DNA of 64,000 nucleotides from Kaistia sp965229085 (GCA_965229085.1 OZ245859.1:1984001-2048000), one strand, 5' to 3'; positions 43,804 through 53,244 are shown, counted from the first letter of the stretch. Numbers and translations: made by a program. The notes: generated by a model not told the origin, from the letters alone.

Positions 43804-46800
43804 ATGTCCCTCACCCTCCAGCAGCGGCTGGATCGCATCAATGTGCGCGTCGAAGAACTCGAGTTCTGGCGCGAGCGCGAGACCGTGCCGGTCGAAGGCT
43901 GGCAGTTCGACGGCGCGCCGATCGCGCTTGGCGGGTTCTGGCCGCGCAATGATGGCGTGCGCAAGATGGCGGCCCGTGCCGTCGTGCCGGATCATTGGCC
44001 GCTCGATGAGACGCTGCTGATGCTGAATGTCGGCGGCGAGAGCCTGATCGCGCTGACACCGGAGAGCGGCGAGACCGAGCGCTTCGGCCTCGATCCGTTC
44101 CATGAGGAATTCCCCGTTCCCGGCAAGCGCTTTGCGATCGACATCGATGCCGTTGCGCGCAAGCCCTTCGGCGAGCCCGTGCGCGAGCCGCGCCTGACGC
44201 GCTCCCATCTCGCCTGGATCGACAAGCCGGTGCACGAGTTGCGGCTGCTGCTGCAACAGGTCGCCGAGGCTGTGCAGTATCTCGGCGAGCACGAGGTCGT
44301 GCCGCATCTCGTCAAGGCCGCCGAAGAGACGTTCGCGGCGCTCGATTGGCCCTCGGCGACGGCCGACTACGTCGCCCGCACGGCGCCGCAGCGCGGCCAG
44401 CAGCGGATCTGGCAGTTGCCGCCGCTGAAGGAAAATCCGGATTCGCTGCGCCAGGACCAGCGCGCCAGCGTCACCGCGGCGCTCGAGGCGCTGCGCGGCA
44501 AGCTGCGTGCGCTGAAGGCGACCTACCCGCAGCAGGGCAAGCTCGCCATCACCGGCCATGCCCATATCGATCTCGCCTGGCTCTGGCCCTATGCCGAGAC
44601 CCGGCGCAAGGCACGCCGGACCTTCCATACGGCGCTGCAGCTGATGAAGCAGTTCCCCGACTTCGTCTTCAACCAGTCGACCGCCGCCTATTATGCGCAG
44701 GTCGAGGAAGACGATCCGGCGCTGTTCGCGAAGATCCAGGCCGCGGTCAAGGCCGGCCAGTGGGAAACCGTCGGCGCGATGTGGGTCGAGCCCGACACCA
44801 ACATGCCGACGGGTGAGAGCTTCGTGCGCCAGCTGCTCTACGGGCAGCGCTATTTCGAGCAGAAATTCGGCGTTCGCCACCGCGTCTGCTGGCTGCCGGA
44901 TTGCTTCGGCTTCTCCGGCGCGCTGCCGCAATTGCTGCGTCAGGCCGGTGTCGATTCGTTCTTCACGATCAAGGTCAACTGGTCGGAGACCAACCGCTTC
45001 CCCTATGACCTGTTCTGGTGGGAAGGCCTTGATGGCAGCCGCGTGCTCGCCCACACCTTCGACAACCCGGTCAACGGCTATAACGGCTCGACCGAGCCGA
45101 AGGCGATCATCGGCACGTGGAAGAATTTCCGCGGCAAGGTCATCCATGACGAGAGCCTCCTGGCTGTTGGCCATGGCGATGGCGGCGGCGGCGTGATGCC
45201 GGAAATGCTGGAGCGGCAGAAGCAGCTCGCCGATTTCCCGGCGGTGCCGTCGATGCGCCCGGCACGTGTCGAGGAATTTTTCGGCCGCATCCATGACAAC
45301 CTGCCGGCAGACCTGCCGACATGGATCGGCGAGATCTATCTCGAACTGCACCGCGCCACGCTGACGACGCAGAGCGGAACGAAGAAGAAGCATCGCGAGG
45401 CCGAGCGCGCACTGATCACGGCCGAGACGATTTCCTCGCTCGCCATGCTGCTCGGCGCCGCCAAGCCGGAAGGCCTCGAGGCCGCCTGGCGTCCCGTGCT
45501 GAAGAACGAGTTCCACGACATCCTGCCGGGCTCGGGCGTCCGCGAAGTCTATATCGACGCCGAGAGCGAACTGGCCGCTGCGCGCGACATCGGTCTCGCC
45601 CGGCAGCAGGACGCGCTGAAGGCGCTGGTCGCGACCTTGCCAAAGGGCGAGGCGAAGGATGTGGCGGTCATCGTCAATCCGACGCTGTCGTCACGCCCTG
45701 TGCGCTTTGAAGGCAGCAATGGTCCGGTGGCCACGGCCTCCAGCGTTCCCGCGCTCGGTATCGCGGTCATCGGCACCTCCGGCCTCACGGCGGCGCCCGG
45801 CCTCAGCGTCAGCGCCGACCGGCTCGAGAACAACCATATCCGCGTCACCATCGGCAAGGATGGCACGATCACCAGTCTCTACGACAAGCAGGCCGGCCGC
45901 GAGGCGCTTGCGGGTCGCGGCAACCAGATCGTCGCCTATCCGATGGACAAGCCGCGCAACTGGGACGCCTGGGACGTCGAGGACGACTACACCGCGAACG
46001 GCCAGGAACTGACCGAGGTCGAGAGCGTCGAAATCGTCGAGAACGGGCCGCATCGGGCTGCGATCAAGATCGTCAAGCGCTTCCGCGACTCGGTGGTGAC
46101 CCAGACCTATTCGCTCTGGGCCAATGCGGCTCGGCTCGACATCAAGACGCATCTCGACTGGCATGACCGCCGCGTGCTGCTGCGCACCTTGACCCCGGTA
46201 GCGGTGCGTTCGGACTATGCCACCTTCGAATGTGCCTTCGGCATCGTCCGCCGCTCCACCCATGAGAATACCTCCTGGGATGCGGCCAAGTTCGAGGTCC
46301 CCGGCCACCGCTTTGCCGATCTCGCGGAGCCCGGCTTCGGCGTCGCGCTGCTCAATGACGGCAAATACGGCCACAGCGTGCGCGGCAACGTGCTCGGCCT
46401 CAGCCTGCTGCGCTCGCCGATCTACCCCGACCCGGTTGCCGACGAAGGCGAGCAGAGCTTCACCTATGCCCTGATGCCGCATGGTGGCGACTGGTTCGCG
46501 GCGGGCGTGCTGCGCGAGGCGGAAGACCTCAACCAGCCGCTGCTGGCGACGACGGCACATGGCCTCGATGTCGGTGAAGTGACCCCGGTCAAGCTCACCG
46601 GCCACGGCGTCGCGCTGGCTGGACTGAAGCCGGCCGAGGATACCGACACAATCGTACTCCGCGTCTATGAGCCGGTTGGCGGCCGCGGCGGCCTCGACGT
46701 AACCGTGGGCGGCGGCTGGAAGGTCGCCGGCGACATCAACCTGCTCGAAGAAGAGGTCGAGCGGACGGGTGATTTCGGTATCCGCCCGTTCGAGGTTCGC

Positions 46801-46821
46801 AGCCTTCGCCTCGCCCGCTAG
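43804..46821 (+). CDS. Alpha-mannosidase, glycoside hydrolase family 38
   Basis: 1005 residues. The GH38 catalytic domain has the zinc motif GHAHIDLAWLWPY, the nucleophile region MWVEPDTNMPTGESFVRQLLYG, PDCFGFSGALPQLL and a second His/Asp set in KNEFHDILPGSG. C-terminal beta-sandwich domains follow. There is no signal peptide, so it works in the cytoplasm on imported alpha-mannosides, fitting its place after the importer genes. GAGGAG upstream of the ATG supports the start. Bacterial family members cleave alpha-linked mannose from oligosaccharides or mannosylglycerate; the exact linkage is not deducible. Confidence 0.94.
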   Translation: MSLTLQQRLDRINVRVEELEFWRERETVPVEGWQFDGAPIALGGFWPRNDGVRKMAARAVVPDHWPLDETLLMLNVGGESLIALTPESGETERFGLDPFHEEFPVPGKRFAIDIDAVARKPFGEPVREPRLTRSHLAWIDKPVHELRLLLQQVAEAVQYLGEHEVVPHLVKAAEETFAALDWPSATADYVARTAPQRGQQRIWQLPPLKENPDSLRQDQRASVTAALEALRGKLRALKATYPQQGKLAITGHAHIDLAWLWPYAETRRKARRTFHTALQLMKQFPDFVFNQSTAAYYAQVEEDDPALFAKIQAAVKAGQWETVGAMWVEPDTNMPTGESFVRQLLYGQRYFEQKFGVRHRVCWLPDCFGFSGALPQLLRQAGVDSFFTIKVNWSETNRFPYDLFWWEGLDGSRVLAHTFDNPVNGYNGSTEPKAIIGTWKNFRGKVIHDESLLAVGHGDGGGGVMPEMLERQKQLADFPAVPSMRPARVEEFFGRIHDNLPADLPTWIGEIYLELHRATLTTQSGTKKKHREAERALITAETISSLAMLLGAAKPEGLEAAWRPVLKNEFHDILPGSGVREVYIDAESELAAARDIGLARQQDALKALVATLPKGEAKDVAVIVNPTLSSRPVRFEGSNGPVATASSVPALGIAVIGTSGLTAAPGLSVSADRLENNHIRVTIGKDGTITSLYDKQAGREALAGRGNQIVAYPMDKPRNWDAWDVEDDYTANGQELTEVESVEIVENGPHRAAIKIVKRFRDSVVTQTYSLWANAARLDIKTHLDWHDRRVLLRTLTPVAVRSDYATFECAFGIVRRSTHENTSWDAAKFEVPGHRFADLAEPGFGVALLNDGKYGHSVRGNVLGLSLLRSPIYPDPVADEGEQSFTYALMPHGGDWFAAGVLREAEDLNQPLLATTAHGLDVGEVTPVKLTGHGVALAGLKPAEDTDTIVLRVYEPVGGRGGLDVTVGGGWKVAGDINLLEEEVERTGDFGIRPFEVRSLRLAR

Positions 46822-46827
46822 ACCATT

Positions 46828-46912
46828 GGGCCGGATATCGTATCCGGCCCGACGGCCCAGCTCTTTGTTGTTGCATCGGCCCGAAAGCCGCTCCCATCTT
46901 TTGGGCCGATGC
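46828..46912. terminator. Two consecutive hairpins after the alpha-mannosidase gene
   Basis: Stem 1: GGGCCGGATA (46828-46837) with TATCCGGCCC (46841-46850), a 10-bp stem with a 3-base loop starting 6 bp after the stop. Stem 2: GCATCGGCCC (46873-46882) with GGGCCGATGC (46903-46912). Both contain GGGCC/GGCCC cores. The first probably marks the transcript end; the T tract is weak. Confidence 0.55.
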
Positions 46913-47072
46913 CAAAAACGCGGCCGCGCCGGCGCTTTCGCCCTGACCTCCTCCCGCAGGGCGCAAGCGGGCGCACGCCAGGCCCCGCTGCCTGCCGATC
47001 CCTGTGATCGACGGGCGGCGGGGCGGTCTCTTCCTTGCTTCCGCCGAAGCGATGCGGCAAGCAGAGCACGCC

Positions 47073-48299
47073 ATGAACGATCTCGCCGGCTCCAATTCCG
47101 AGCTCGCCGCCAGTCACAACCGCGGCGTGATCCTCCGCGCGATCCAGCGGCACCAGCCGATCTCGCGGAGTGAGCTGGCGCATCGGTCCGGCCTGACGCG
47201 CCAGACCGTGACGAGGATCACCGAGCGGCTGATCGGCGAGAAGCTGGTGCTGGAGGCGCGGCGGCGGCACGGCCAGCCAGGCCAGCCGGCGATCGAGCTT
47301 GAAATCAATCCGGACGGTTGCCACGCCATCGGCGCCTATGTCGCGCGCGATCATGTCACCGTCGTCGCGATCGACGCCTCAGGCGCCGTGCGCGGGCGCA
47401 TCCATCACGAAATCTCCTACGCTTTGCCCGAGACCGCGATCGACCTGATCGAAGATGCGATTGCGACCTTCAAGCGCCGCCGCACGATCGACGAGCGCCG
47501 TCTCGCCGGCGTTGGCCTCGCTTTGCCCGATTGGCTCGGCGAAATCCCCTTCCCCGGCATGCCCGAGGACTATGCCGCCTGGACCGGCTATGACATCCGC
47601 GCGCGCTTTGCCCGCTTCACCGACCTGCCGCTCTATATCGAGAACGACGCCATCGCCGCGGCGATCGGCGAGCTCAATTACGGCCTCGGGGTCGAGAGCC
47701 GCAGCTTTTTCTACATCTTCATCGGCGCGGGCCTTGGCGGTGCCGTCGTGCTCGACGGCATGTGCCATCACGGCGTCACCGGCCTTTCCGGCGAGATCGG
47801 CTGGCTGCCGACGCTCGCCAGCAACCAGCCGGAGGGCAGCCGCGTCCAGCCGCTCGGCCAGCTCGTCTCGCTCTATGTGCTCTATGATTTCCTCGGCCGG
47901 CACGGCATTCAGGTGGCGCGCCCGGCCGACCTGCTCGGGCTCGACACACGCGGGCGCGCGCTCGTTTCCGACTGGCTGCGCGAAGTGGCGCGCTACATCG
48001 CCGAGGCCGCGGTGCATATCGGCCTCCTGATCGATCCCGACGCGGTGGTGATCGGCGGACGGCTACCGGTGCGGCTCGTCGACGAGATGCTGCTCTATGT
48101 GAACGAGTTCCTGGCGCGCGACTCGCGGCCTGCGCCTGCGATCCATCGCGCCGCCGGGTCCGAGGACGCGACCGCGCTCGGCGCCGCCACCATGCCGCTC
48201 GCCGAGGTGCTCAGGCTCGAATCCTACGATGCCGCGCAACTCCGCCGCCAGCCGCTGACCGGACTGCCGCCGCAGGCGGCGCCGTTCGCGCTGTCCTGA
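47073..48299 (+). CDS. ROK-family transcriptional regulator
   Basis: About 408 residues. N-terminal winged helix SELAASHNRGVILRAIQRHQPISRSELAHRSGLTRQTVTRI, then a ROK sugar-kinase-like domain with LPLYIENDAIAAAIGEL, FYIFIGAGLGGAVVLDG and LSGEIGWLP. The zinc motif CxCGxxGCxE of classical ROK proteins is absent, and the GEIGH His is replaced by Trp. It probably controls the upstream mannoside operon (context inference). The start could also be ATG 47052 or 47004. It converges with a second ROK gene 3 bp away. Confidence 0.88.
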   Translation: MNDLAGSNSELAASHNRGVILRAIQRHQPISRSELAHRSGLTRQTVTRITERLIGEKLVLEARRRHGQPGQPAIELEINPDGCHAIGAYVARDHVTVVAIDASGAVRGRIHHEISYALPETAIDLIEDAIATFKRRRTIDERRLAGVGLALPDWLGEIPFPGMPEDYAAWTGYDIRARFARFTDLPLYIENDAIAAAIGELNYGLGVESRSFFYIFIGAGLGGAVVLDGMCHHGVTGLSGEIGWLPTLASNQPEGSRVQPLGQLVSLYVLYDFLGRHGIQVARPADLLGLDTRGRALVSDWLREVARYIAEAAVHIGLLIDPDAVVIGGRLPVRLVDEMLLYVNEFLARDSRPAPAIHRAAGSEDATALGAATMPLAEVLRLESYDAAQLRRQPLTGLPPQAAPFALS

Positions 48300-48302
48300 G
48301 CA

Positions 48303-49475
48303 TCAGGCTCCGCTGACCTCGGGCGGCGCGCGCGGATCAGGCAGCAGCGTCTCGAGGAAGGGCAGCATCGCCGCGCCGAGCAGAACGCAATCCGAGCCGA
48401 GGCTGGCCGGGACGATCTCGGGCAGCCATTGCGGCTGCAGCGGGCCGGCCATCCTCTCGGCGCGCACAGCCGCGAAGCGGTGGGTGAAGAGATCGACGAG
48501 ATCGCGCGGCAGGCGGCCGCCGACAAAGATGCCGCCGGGCGCCAGGAAGCCCGAAACGGCGATCACCGCATCGACGAAATGCTGCGCGGCGCGATCAACC
48601 CATGCCTCCGCGATGGCGCGGTCGGCCGCACCGAGCGTGTCCAGAAAGGCATCGGGATCGCCGCCTGCATCCCAATGACGATCGAGCAACGGTTGCAGCG
48701 CGGTCATCGACGCCGCCTCGTCGAGAAGGATGCCGTCCTCGCCCGTCCGCATCTGGCCGATGCGGCCGGCGCGGTCGGTGACGCCATGAAAGAGATGGCC
48801 GCGGATCATCAGCCCCGCGCGGACCTCGCGGCCGAACAGGACATGGACGAAGCTGCCATCGGCCGGCGCCGCGCCGAGCAGACGCTCGCCGAGCGCCGCG
48901 GCGACGGAGCTGCGCTCGATCACCACAGGATGGTCCACCAACGCGGCCGTGATCGCGGCAGGATCGAACGGGGTCGCGACGCCGACGCCGAGCAAACGGC
49001 CCGCCAGCGCCGGATCGAGGCGAGACAGCACACTTTCAACGGCCGCCCGCATCGCCGGCCCGACATCCTCGATCGCCGCCGAAGCGGCACGCTGGCGCGC
49101 GCGGTGAACGATACGGCCCTTGAGATCGACGATGGCGACCTGCACCAGATCGCCATAGGGATCGACCCCGAGGGCGAAGGCGCCATCGGGCTCGATCGCA
49201 AAGCGGGTCGCCCGGCCGCCATCGACGGGGCGGATCAGGTTCGCCTCGACGAGGCGGCGGATGATGTTGGTGATCCCGGGCGCGGTGAGGCCGGTGACCT
49301 CGGCAAGATCCTGACGCGTCAGCGAGACGGCGCGGCGCAGCGCTTCGAGCGTCACGCGGGCATTGTGATCGGCGGCATGGACAAGATTGCGGCCGGCCGA
49401 GCCGCGCAGCGGCACGGACCGCTCGTGCTGCGATCGATCGGCCATGCGTGGATGATAGTCCCTGCCGAACGGCAT
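48303..49475 (-). CDS. ROK-family transcriptional regulator
   Basis: 390 residues. DNA-binding region NLVHAADHNARVTLEALRRAVSLTRQDLAEVTGLTAPGITNIIRRLV, followed by a degenerate ROK domain. The usual GEIGH signature is altered to AGRIGQM and the CxCG zinc cluster is missing, so a normal sugar/zinc site is unlikely. GGGAGG lies just upstream of the ATG at 49475; ATG 49445 is an alternative. It is 31 bp downstream of the FGGY kinase gene on the same strand, so it likely regulates that pathway. Confidence 0.88.
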   Translation of the reverse strand: MPFGRDYHPRMADRSQHERSVPLRGSAGRNLVHAADHNARVTLEALRRAVSLTRQDLAEVTGLTAPGITNIIRRLVEANLIRPVDGGRATRFAIEPDGAFALGVDPYGDLVQVAIVDLKGRIVHRARQRAASAAIEDVGPAMRAAVESVLSRLDPALAGRLLGVGVATPFDPAAITAALVDHPVVIERSSVAAALGERLLGAAPADGSFVHVLFGREVRAGLMIRGHLFHGVTDRAGRIGQMRTGEDGILLDEAASMTALQPLLDRHWDAGGDPDAFLDTLGAADRAIAEAWVDRAAQHFVDAVIAVSGFLAPGGIFVGGRLPRDLVDLFTHRFAAVRAERMAGPLQPQWLPEIVPASLGSDCVLLGAAMLPFLETLLPDPRAPPEVSGA

Positions 49476-49506
49476 CCGCCCTCCCTGCGATCCTGGGGTC
49501 CGGCCC

Positions 49507-51144
49507 CTAGTCCGCCGCCGCTTGCATCATCGACCGCGCCCGCGCCTCGGCGCGCTGCAGATCGAGGAATATGTCATATTTCGCCGCGTGAATCCGGCTC
49601 GCCATGCCGCCGGACGGCAGATAGCGCGCGGAGAGTCGCGACATCCGGTCGATCGCGGCCAGCGTATCGGGGAAAGTGCCGGCCGCGACGGCGCCGAGCA
49701 TCGCCGCGCCGAGCAACACCGGCTCTGCCGTTTCGGGAATCGCTACGGCAAGGCCGGTCGCATCGGCCAGAAGGTGGCGCACTAGTTCGCTCTGGCCCGC
49801 GCCGCCGGAGATCACGATCGTCTCGATCTCCGCGCCCTCGCCCGCGAGCGCATCGACGATCTGGCGGGCGCCATAGCCGAGACCGCAGAGGCCGGCGAGA
49901 TAGAGCCGGGCCAGGCTGTCGAGATCCTCGTCCATGCCGAGACCGAGCAGCGTCGCGCGCGCGTCGGGATCGGCGTTCGGTGCCCGGTTGCCGAGAAATT
50001 CCGGCACGACATGCAGCGCCGCCGCGAGCCGCGCGATGGCATCCGGCGTCGGCGCCAGCGCGGTGATCCGCTGCTCGAGCAGCGCGAACAGCGGCAGGCC
50101 GCGCCGCGCCGCCTCCTCGCGGGCCGACGGCGTCGCCGGATGCAGCTTCACCAGATGGTCGATAGCGGCACCTGCCGCCGACTGGCCGCCTTCGTTGAGC
50201 CAGAGGCCGGGCAGCATCGCCGAATAATAGGGGCCCCAGACCCCGGGCACGAAGCTCGGCGCACGGGTCGAGGCCATGGCGCAGGCGGAGGTGCCGAAGA
50301 TGTAGCCGAGCTGGCGGGTCGGGTCGGCGGCATTGCCATCGGTGTCGCGCGCACCGATCGAGCCGACGCCGCCGGCATGCGCATCGATCAGCGCGGCGCC
50401 GACCGCGATGCCGGGACGAAGGCCAAGTTCGGCGGCAGCGGCCTCGGTCAGTCCCCGTCCGAGCGGCGTTCCGGGCTCGACGACGCGCGTGCCGATGCGC
50501 CGGAAGCCCTCATCGGCGAGGGCGCCGAGGCCGATCTGCCGAAAGAACCCCTCGTCCCAGCGCCGCTCATGCGCGAGATAGGTCCATTTGCAGGTGAGCG
50601 TGCAGATGGAACGGTCGAGGCTGCCGGTGGCGCGGTAGGTCAGCCAGTCCGAGAGGTCGAAGAAGTGCTCCGCCGCCGCAAAGCTTGCAGGCATCTGCTC
50701 GGCGAGCCACAGCAGCTTCGGCGTCTCCATTTCGGGCGAGACCTGACCGCCGACATAAGCGAGCACGGGATGCTTCGTTTCGTTGATGCGGCGGGTCTGG
50801 TCGAGGGCGCGATGGTCCATCCAGACGATGATGTCGCGCTCGGGATCGCCCGATGGTCCGACGGCAATGGGGGCGCCATCCTTGCCGACCGCGACCAGCG
50901 AACAGGTCGCGTCGACGCCGATGCCGACGATCTCGTTTGGACTGATGGCGGCGGTCGCCACGGCCTCGCGGACCGATTCGGTCACCGCGCGCCAGATGTC
51001 ACGCGAGGATTGCTCGACGCAGTCGCCCGGCGCATGCCAGATCGCGATGGGGCGGCGGGCGCTGGCGATGAGGCGCCCCTTGCTGTCGAAAAGGCCGGCG
51101 CGCGCGCTGCCCGTCCCGACATCGATGCCAATGAAGAACGTCAT
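49507..51144 (-). CDS. FGGY carbohydrate kinase, D-ribulokinase-like
   Basis: 545 residues of the FGGY family. N-terminal phosphate motif FIGIDVGTGSARAGLFD, then GVDATCSLVAVG carrying TCSLV, the motif I associate with D-ribulose kinases, and C-terminal ATP-site VISGGAGQSELVRHLLAD. It would phosphorylate D-ribulose (or a related ketopentose/polyol product) to the 5-phosphate. In an operon with the downstream ROK regulator. No dehydrogenase or transporter for a pentitol is adjacent. Confidence 0.9.
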   Translation of the reverse strand: MTFFIGIDVGTGSARAGLFDSKGRLIASARRPIAIWHAPGDCVEQSSRDIWRAVTESVREAVATAAISPNEIVGIGVDATCSLVAVGKDGAPIAVGPSGDPERDIIVWMDHRALDQTRRINETKHPVLAYVGGQVSPEMETPKLLWLAEQMPASFAAAEHFFDLSDWLTYRATGSLDRSICTLTCKWTYLAHERRWDEGFFRQIGLGALADEGFRRIGTRVVEPGTPLGRGLTEAAAAELGLRPGIAVGAALIDAHAGGVGSIGARDTDGNAADPTRQLGYIFGTSACAMASTRAPSFVPGVWGPYYSAMLPGLWLNEGGQSAAGAAIDHLVKLHPATPSAREEAARRGLPLFALLEQRITALAPTPDAIARLAAALHVVPEFLGNRAPNADPDARATLLGLGMDEDLDSLARLYLAGLCGLGYGARQIVDALAGEGAEIETIVISGGAGQSELVRHLLADATGLAVAIPETAEPVLLGAAMLGAVAAGTFPDTLAAIDRMSRLSARYLPSGGMASRIHAAKYDIFLDLQRAEARARSMMQAAAD

Positions 51145-51221
51145 GAGCTCACTCCCGCGCGCCTGTTGCCCGCGATCTCCCGCCGCGGGCCGACAAGCTT
51201 CTACAAGAATGCGCCCAAACG

Positions 51222-51250
51222 AAAAGGGCCGCGCGTGGCGCAGCCCTTTC
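51222..51250 (-). terminator. Intrinsic terminator after the CsbD gene
   Basis: On the minus strand GAAAGGGC (51250-51243) pairs with GCCCTTTT (51229-51222), with an internal GCGC pairing in the loop. The distal arm ends in TTTT followed by CGTTT. It lies 21 bp after the CsbD stop, a convincing rho-independent terminator. Confidence 0.8.
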
Positions 51251-51270
51251 CCATCATGCTTCGAGCAGGA

Positions 51271-51489
51271 TCAGAGGTTGCGGTGGGCCGCGTCGCGGAC
51301 CTTGTCGGTCGCATCCTTGACCTTGTCCTTGGCTTCGCCGACGGCCTGCTGCGTCTCGCCCTTGATTTCCTGAACCTTGCCGTCGACCTGCAGGCGGTCA
51401 TTGCCGACTGCCTTGCCGACGCCCTGCTTGACGTTGCCTGCGGCCTCGTTGGCGAGACCCTTGATCTTGTCGGTGGTGCTGCTGGTCAT
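51271..51489 (-). CDS. CsbD family stress protein
   Basis: 72 residues, hydrophilic and Lys/Asp/Ala-rich, with the CsbD signature DKIKGLANEAAGNVKQGVGKAVGN followed by QVDGKVQEIKGETQQAVGEAKDKVK. These small proteins are general-stress induced in many bacteria; their biochemical role is unknown. CGGGAG precedes the ATG. A terminator follows directly. Confidence 0.93.
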   Translation of the reverse strand: MTSSTTDKIKGLANEAAGNVKQGVGKAVGNDRLQVDGKVQEIKGETQQAVGEAKDKVKDATDKVRDAAHRNL

Positions 51490-51647
51490 GTCGTTCTCCC
51501 GGGGGCTGATTGAACACGTGAAACCAATGCTGCACTCTCAAAACCGTTCCCTGACGGCGCGCTTTTGCCGTGCGGCCAACGGCCGGCCATGCTAACGGCT
51601 CTAGCGATGAGGCCCGCGAAGAGGCCCTCGCATCCCGGAGGATTCCC

Positions 51648-52763
51648 GTGACCAACGCCGATCTCCACACCATCACCGCCGATGGCGCCGAAGCCGTTCT
51701 CGACCTTCGCGGCGGCCATGTCCGGCGCTTCGCCGTTGCGGGCGACGGGCGGCTGATCGAGCCGACCCACACAGCGCCGTGGATCGATGACGCGGCGATC
51801 CAGGCCGACGAAAGCATCCTGCCAAACCTCCGCTATCTCTCGGGCGATTTCTTCTGCGCGCCTTTCAGCACGGCCGATCTCGACGGAAGCCTGCCGCATG
51901 GCTGGCCGGCCAATGCCCGCTGGGACGTGCTCGAAACCGTGCCACACCCCGATGGCGGGACGATCGCGCGTTACGCGTTGTCGCGGCCGGTGATGGGCGC
52001 GCGCCTCGTCAAGGAATTCGTGCTCCGGGACGGCCATCCCTTCCTCTATCAGCGGCACATCTTCTATGGCGGCGAAGGTGCTCTTCCGGTCGCCAGCCAT
52101 GGCATGACGCGCTTCGCGTCCGGCGGAAGACTGGCCTTTTCGCCGAAACGCTACGCTCTGACGCCGGAAACGAAGATGGAGCCCGATCCAGCGCTCGGCC
52201 GCTCCGCGCTCGCTTATCCCGCCCGCTTCACCGACCTGACTGAGGTTCCGATGGCCGACGGCACGGTTGCCGACGTAACGCGCTATCCCTTCGCCGAGCG
52301 GAACGAGGACTTCATCATGCTGGTCGAGGCCGAGGGCGCCGCGATCGGCTGGGCGGCGGCGACCCGGCCGGACAAGCGCGACATCTATCTCAGCCTCAAG
52401 AATCCTGCCGACCTGCCGGTGACGCTGCTCTGGTTCTCGAATGGCGGCCGCGACTATGCGCCGTGGAATTCGCGCCATATCGGCGTTCAGGGCATCGAGG
52501 AGGGCCGAACCTATGGCGGCGCCGGCCACCGCGCCTCGATCGCGCCGAACCCGCTCACGGAAGACGGCGTGCCGACGGCGCTGGTTCTCGATCCGGAGGG
52601 CGAGGTCGAGGTGCGCAATGTCATCGGCGGCCTGCCGCTGCCGGAGGGCTGGACGCAGGCGGCCAAGGTCGAGGTCGGCACGGACAGCATCACCGTCAGC
52701 GATGCCGGCGGCGCCAGCCTCACCGTTCCCTTCGACGCGGCCTTCCTGACGCGCGGCCGATAA
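51648..52763 (+). CDS. Galactose-mutarotase-like protein of unknown specificity
   Basis: 371 residues starting at GTG 51648 with CGGAGGA upstream. A beta-rich sequence with aldose-epimerase-like features (AVLDLRGGHVRRFAV, TAPWIDD, GGEGALPVASHGMTRF), but it is too diverged to place the catalytic His/Glu with confidence. YLSGDFFCAPF and GWAAATRPDKRDIYLSLKN are further distinctive segments. It may be a sugar epimerase or a carbohydrate-binding domain protein. The next gene, 99 bp on, is RidA. Confidence 0.6.
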   Translation: MTNADLHTITADGAEAVLDLRGGHVRRFAVAGDGRLIEPTHTAPWIDDAAIQADESILPNLRYLSGDFFCAPFSTADLDGSLPHGWPANARWDVLETVPHPDGGTIARYALSRPVMGARLVKEFVLRDGHPFLYQRHIFYGGEGALPVASHGMTRFASGGRLAFSPKRYALTPETKMEPDPALGRSALAYPARFTDLTEVPMADGTVADVTRYPFAERNEDFIMLVEAEGAAIGWAAATRPDKRDIYLSLKNPADLPVTLLWFSNGGRDYAPWNSRHIGVQGIEEGRTYGGAGHRASIAPNPLTEDGVPTALVLDPEGEVEVRNVIGGLPLPEGWTQAAKVEVGTDSITVSDAGGASLTVPFDAAFLTRGR

Positions 52764-52862
52764 AGCCCGTCCATCGCACTGGCGAAGCGGCCCGGTCTTG
52801 ACCGGGACCGCTGGCTTGCCGATAGCAACGCTGCCCATCCTTTATCGACAGGAGAATCTCCG

Positions 52863-53210
52863 ATGACGACGATCACACGGCTCGAAAGCGGCCCGCGCAT
52901 GAGCCAGGCCGTCATTTATGGCGACATGGTCTATCTGGCCGGTCAGGTCGGCGAAGGCGACGACGTCGCCAGCCAGACCCAGGCGGCGCTGGCCGAGATC
53001 GACCGCCTGCTGGCGGCCTCGGGATCGAGCAAGGCGCGTATTCTCTCGGCGACGATCTGGCTCGCCGACATGGCTGATTTCGCAGCGATGAACTCGGTCT
53101 GGGACGTCTGGGTCGACAAGGCTAACCCCCCGGCCCGCGCCACCGGCGAGGCCAAGCTGGCCGCGCCGAAATACAAGGTCGAGATCATCATCGTCGCCGC
53201 CAAGGCGTAA
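52863..53210 (+). CDS. RidA family protein
   Basis: 115 residues of the Rid/YjgF family, which hydrolyse reactive enamine/imine intermediates and so protect PLP enzymes. Features: YGDMVYLAGQVGEGDDVASQTQAALAEIDRLLAASG, then ATIWLADMADFAAMN, and the C-terminal PARATGEAKLAAPKYKVEIIIVA, where the Arg and VEI match the active site region. CAGGAG precedes the ATG. Confidence 0.92.
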   Translation: MTTITRLESGPRMSQAVIYGDMVYLAGQVGEGDDVASQTQAALAEIDRLLAASGSSKARILSATIWLADMADFAAMNSVWDVWVDKANPPARATGEAKLAAPKYKVEIIIVAAKA

Positions 53211-53226
53211 CGATCTCCAAGCGGCG

Positions 53227-53244
53227 CGGCGGTTCAGACCGCCG
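53227..53244. terminator. Hairpin between convergent ridA-like and VIT1-like genes
   Basis: CGGCGGT-TCAG-ACCGCCG, a 7-bp stem with a tetraloop. It contains the stop codon of the leftward gene (53234-53236) and lies 16 bp past the RidA stop. Weak evidence for termination. Confidence 0.35.

Noticed and set aside
43615..45516. 633-residue minus-strand frame
   Set aside because: Antisense to the alpha-mannosidase, with no recognisable domain.
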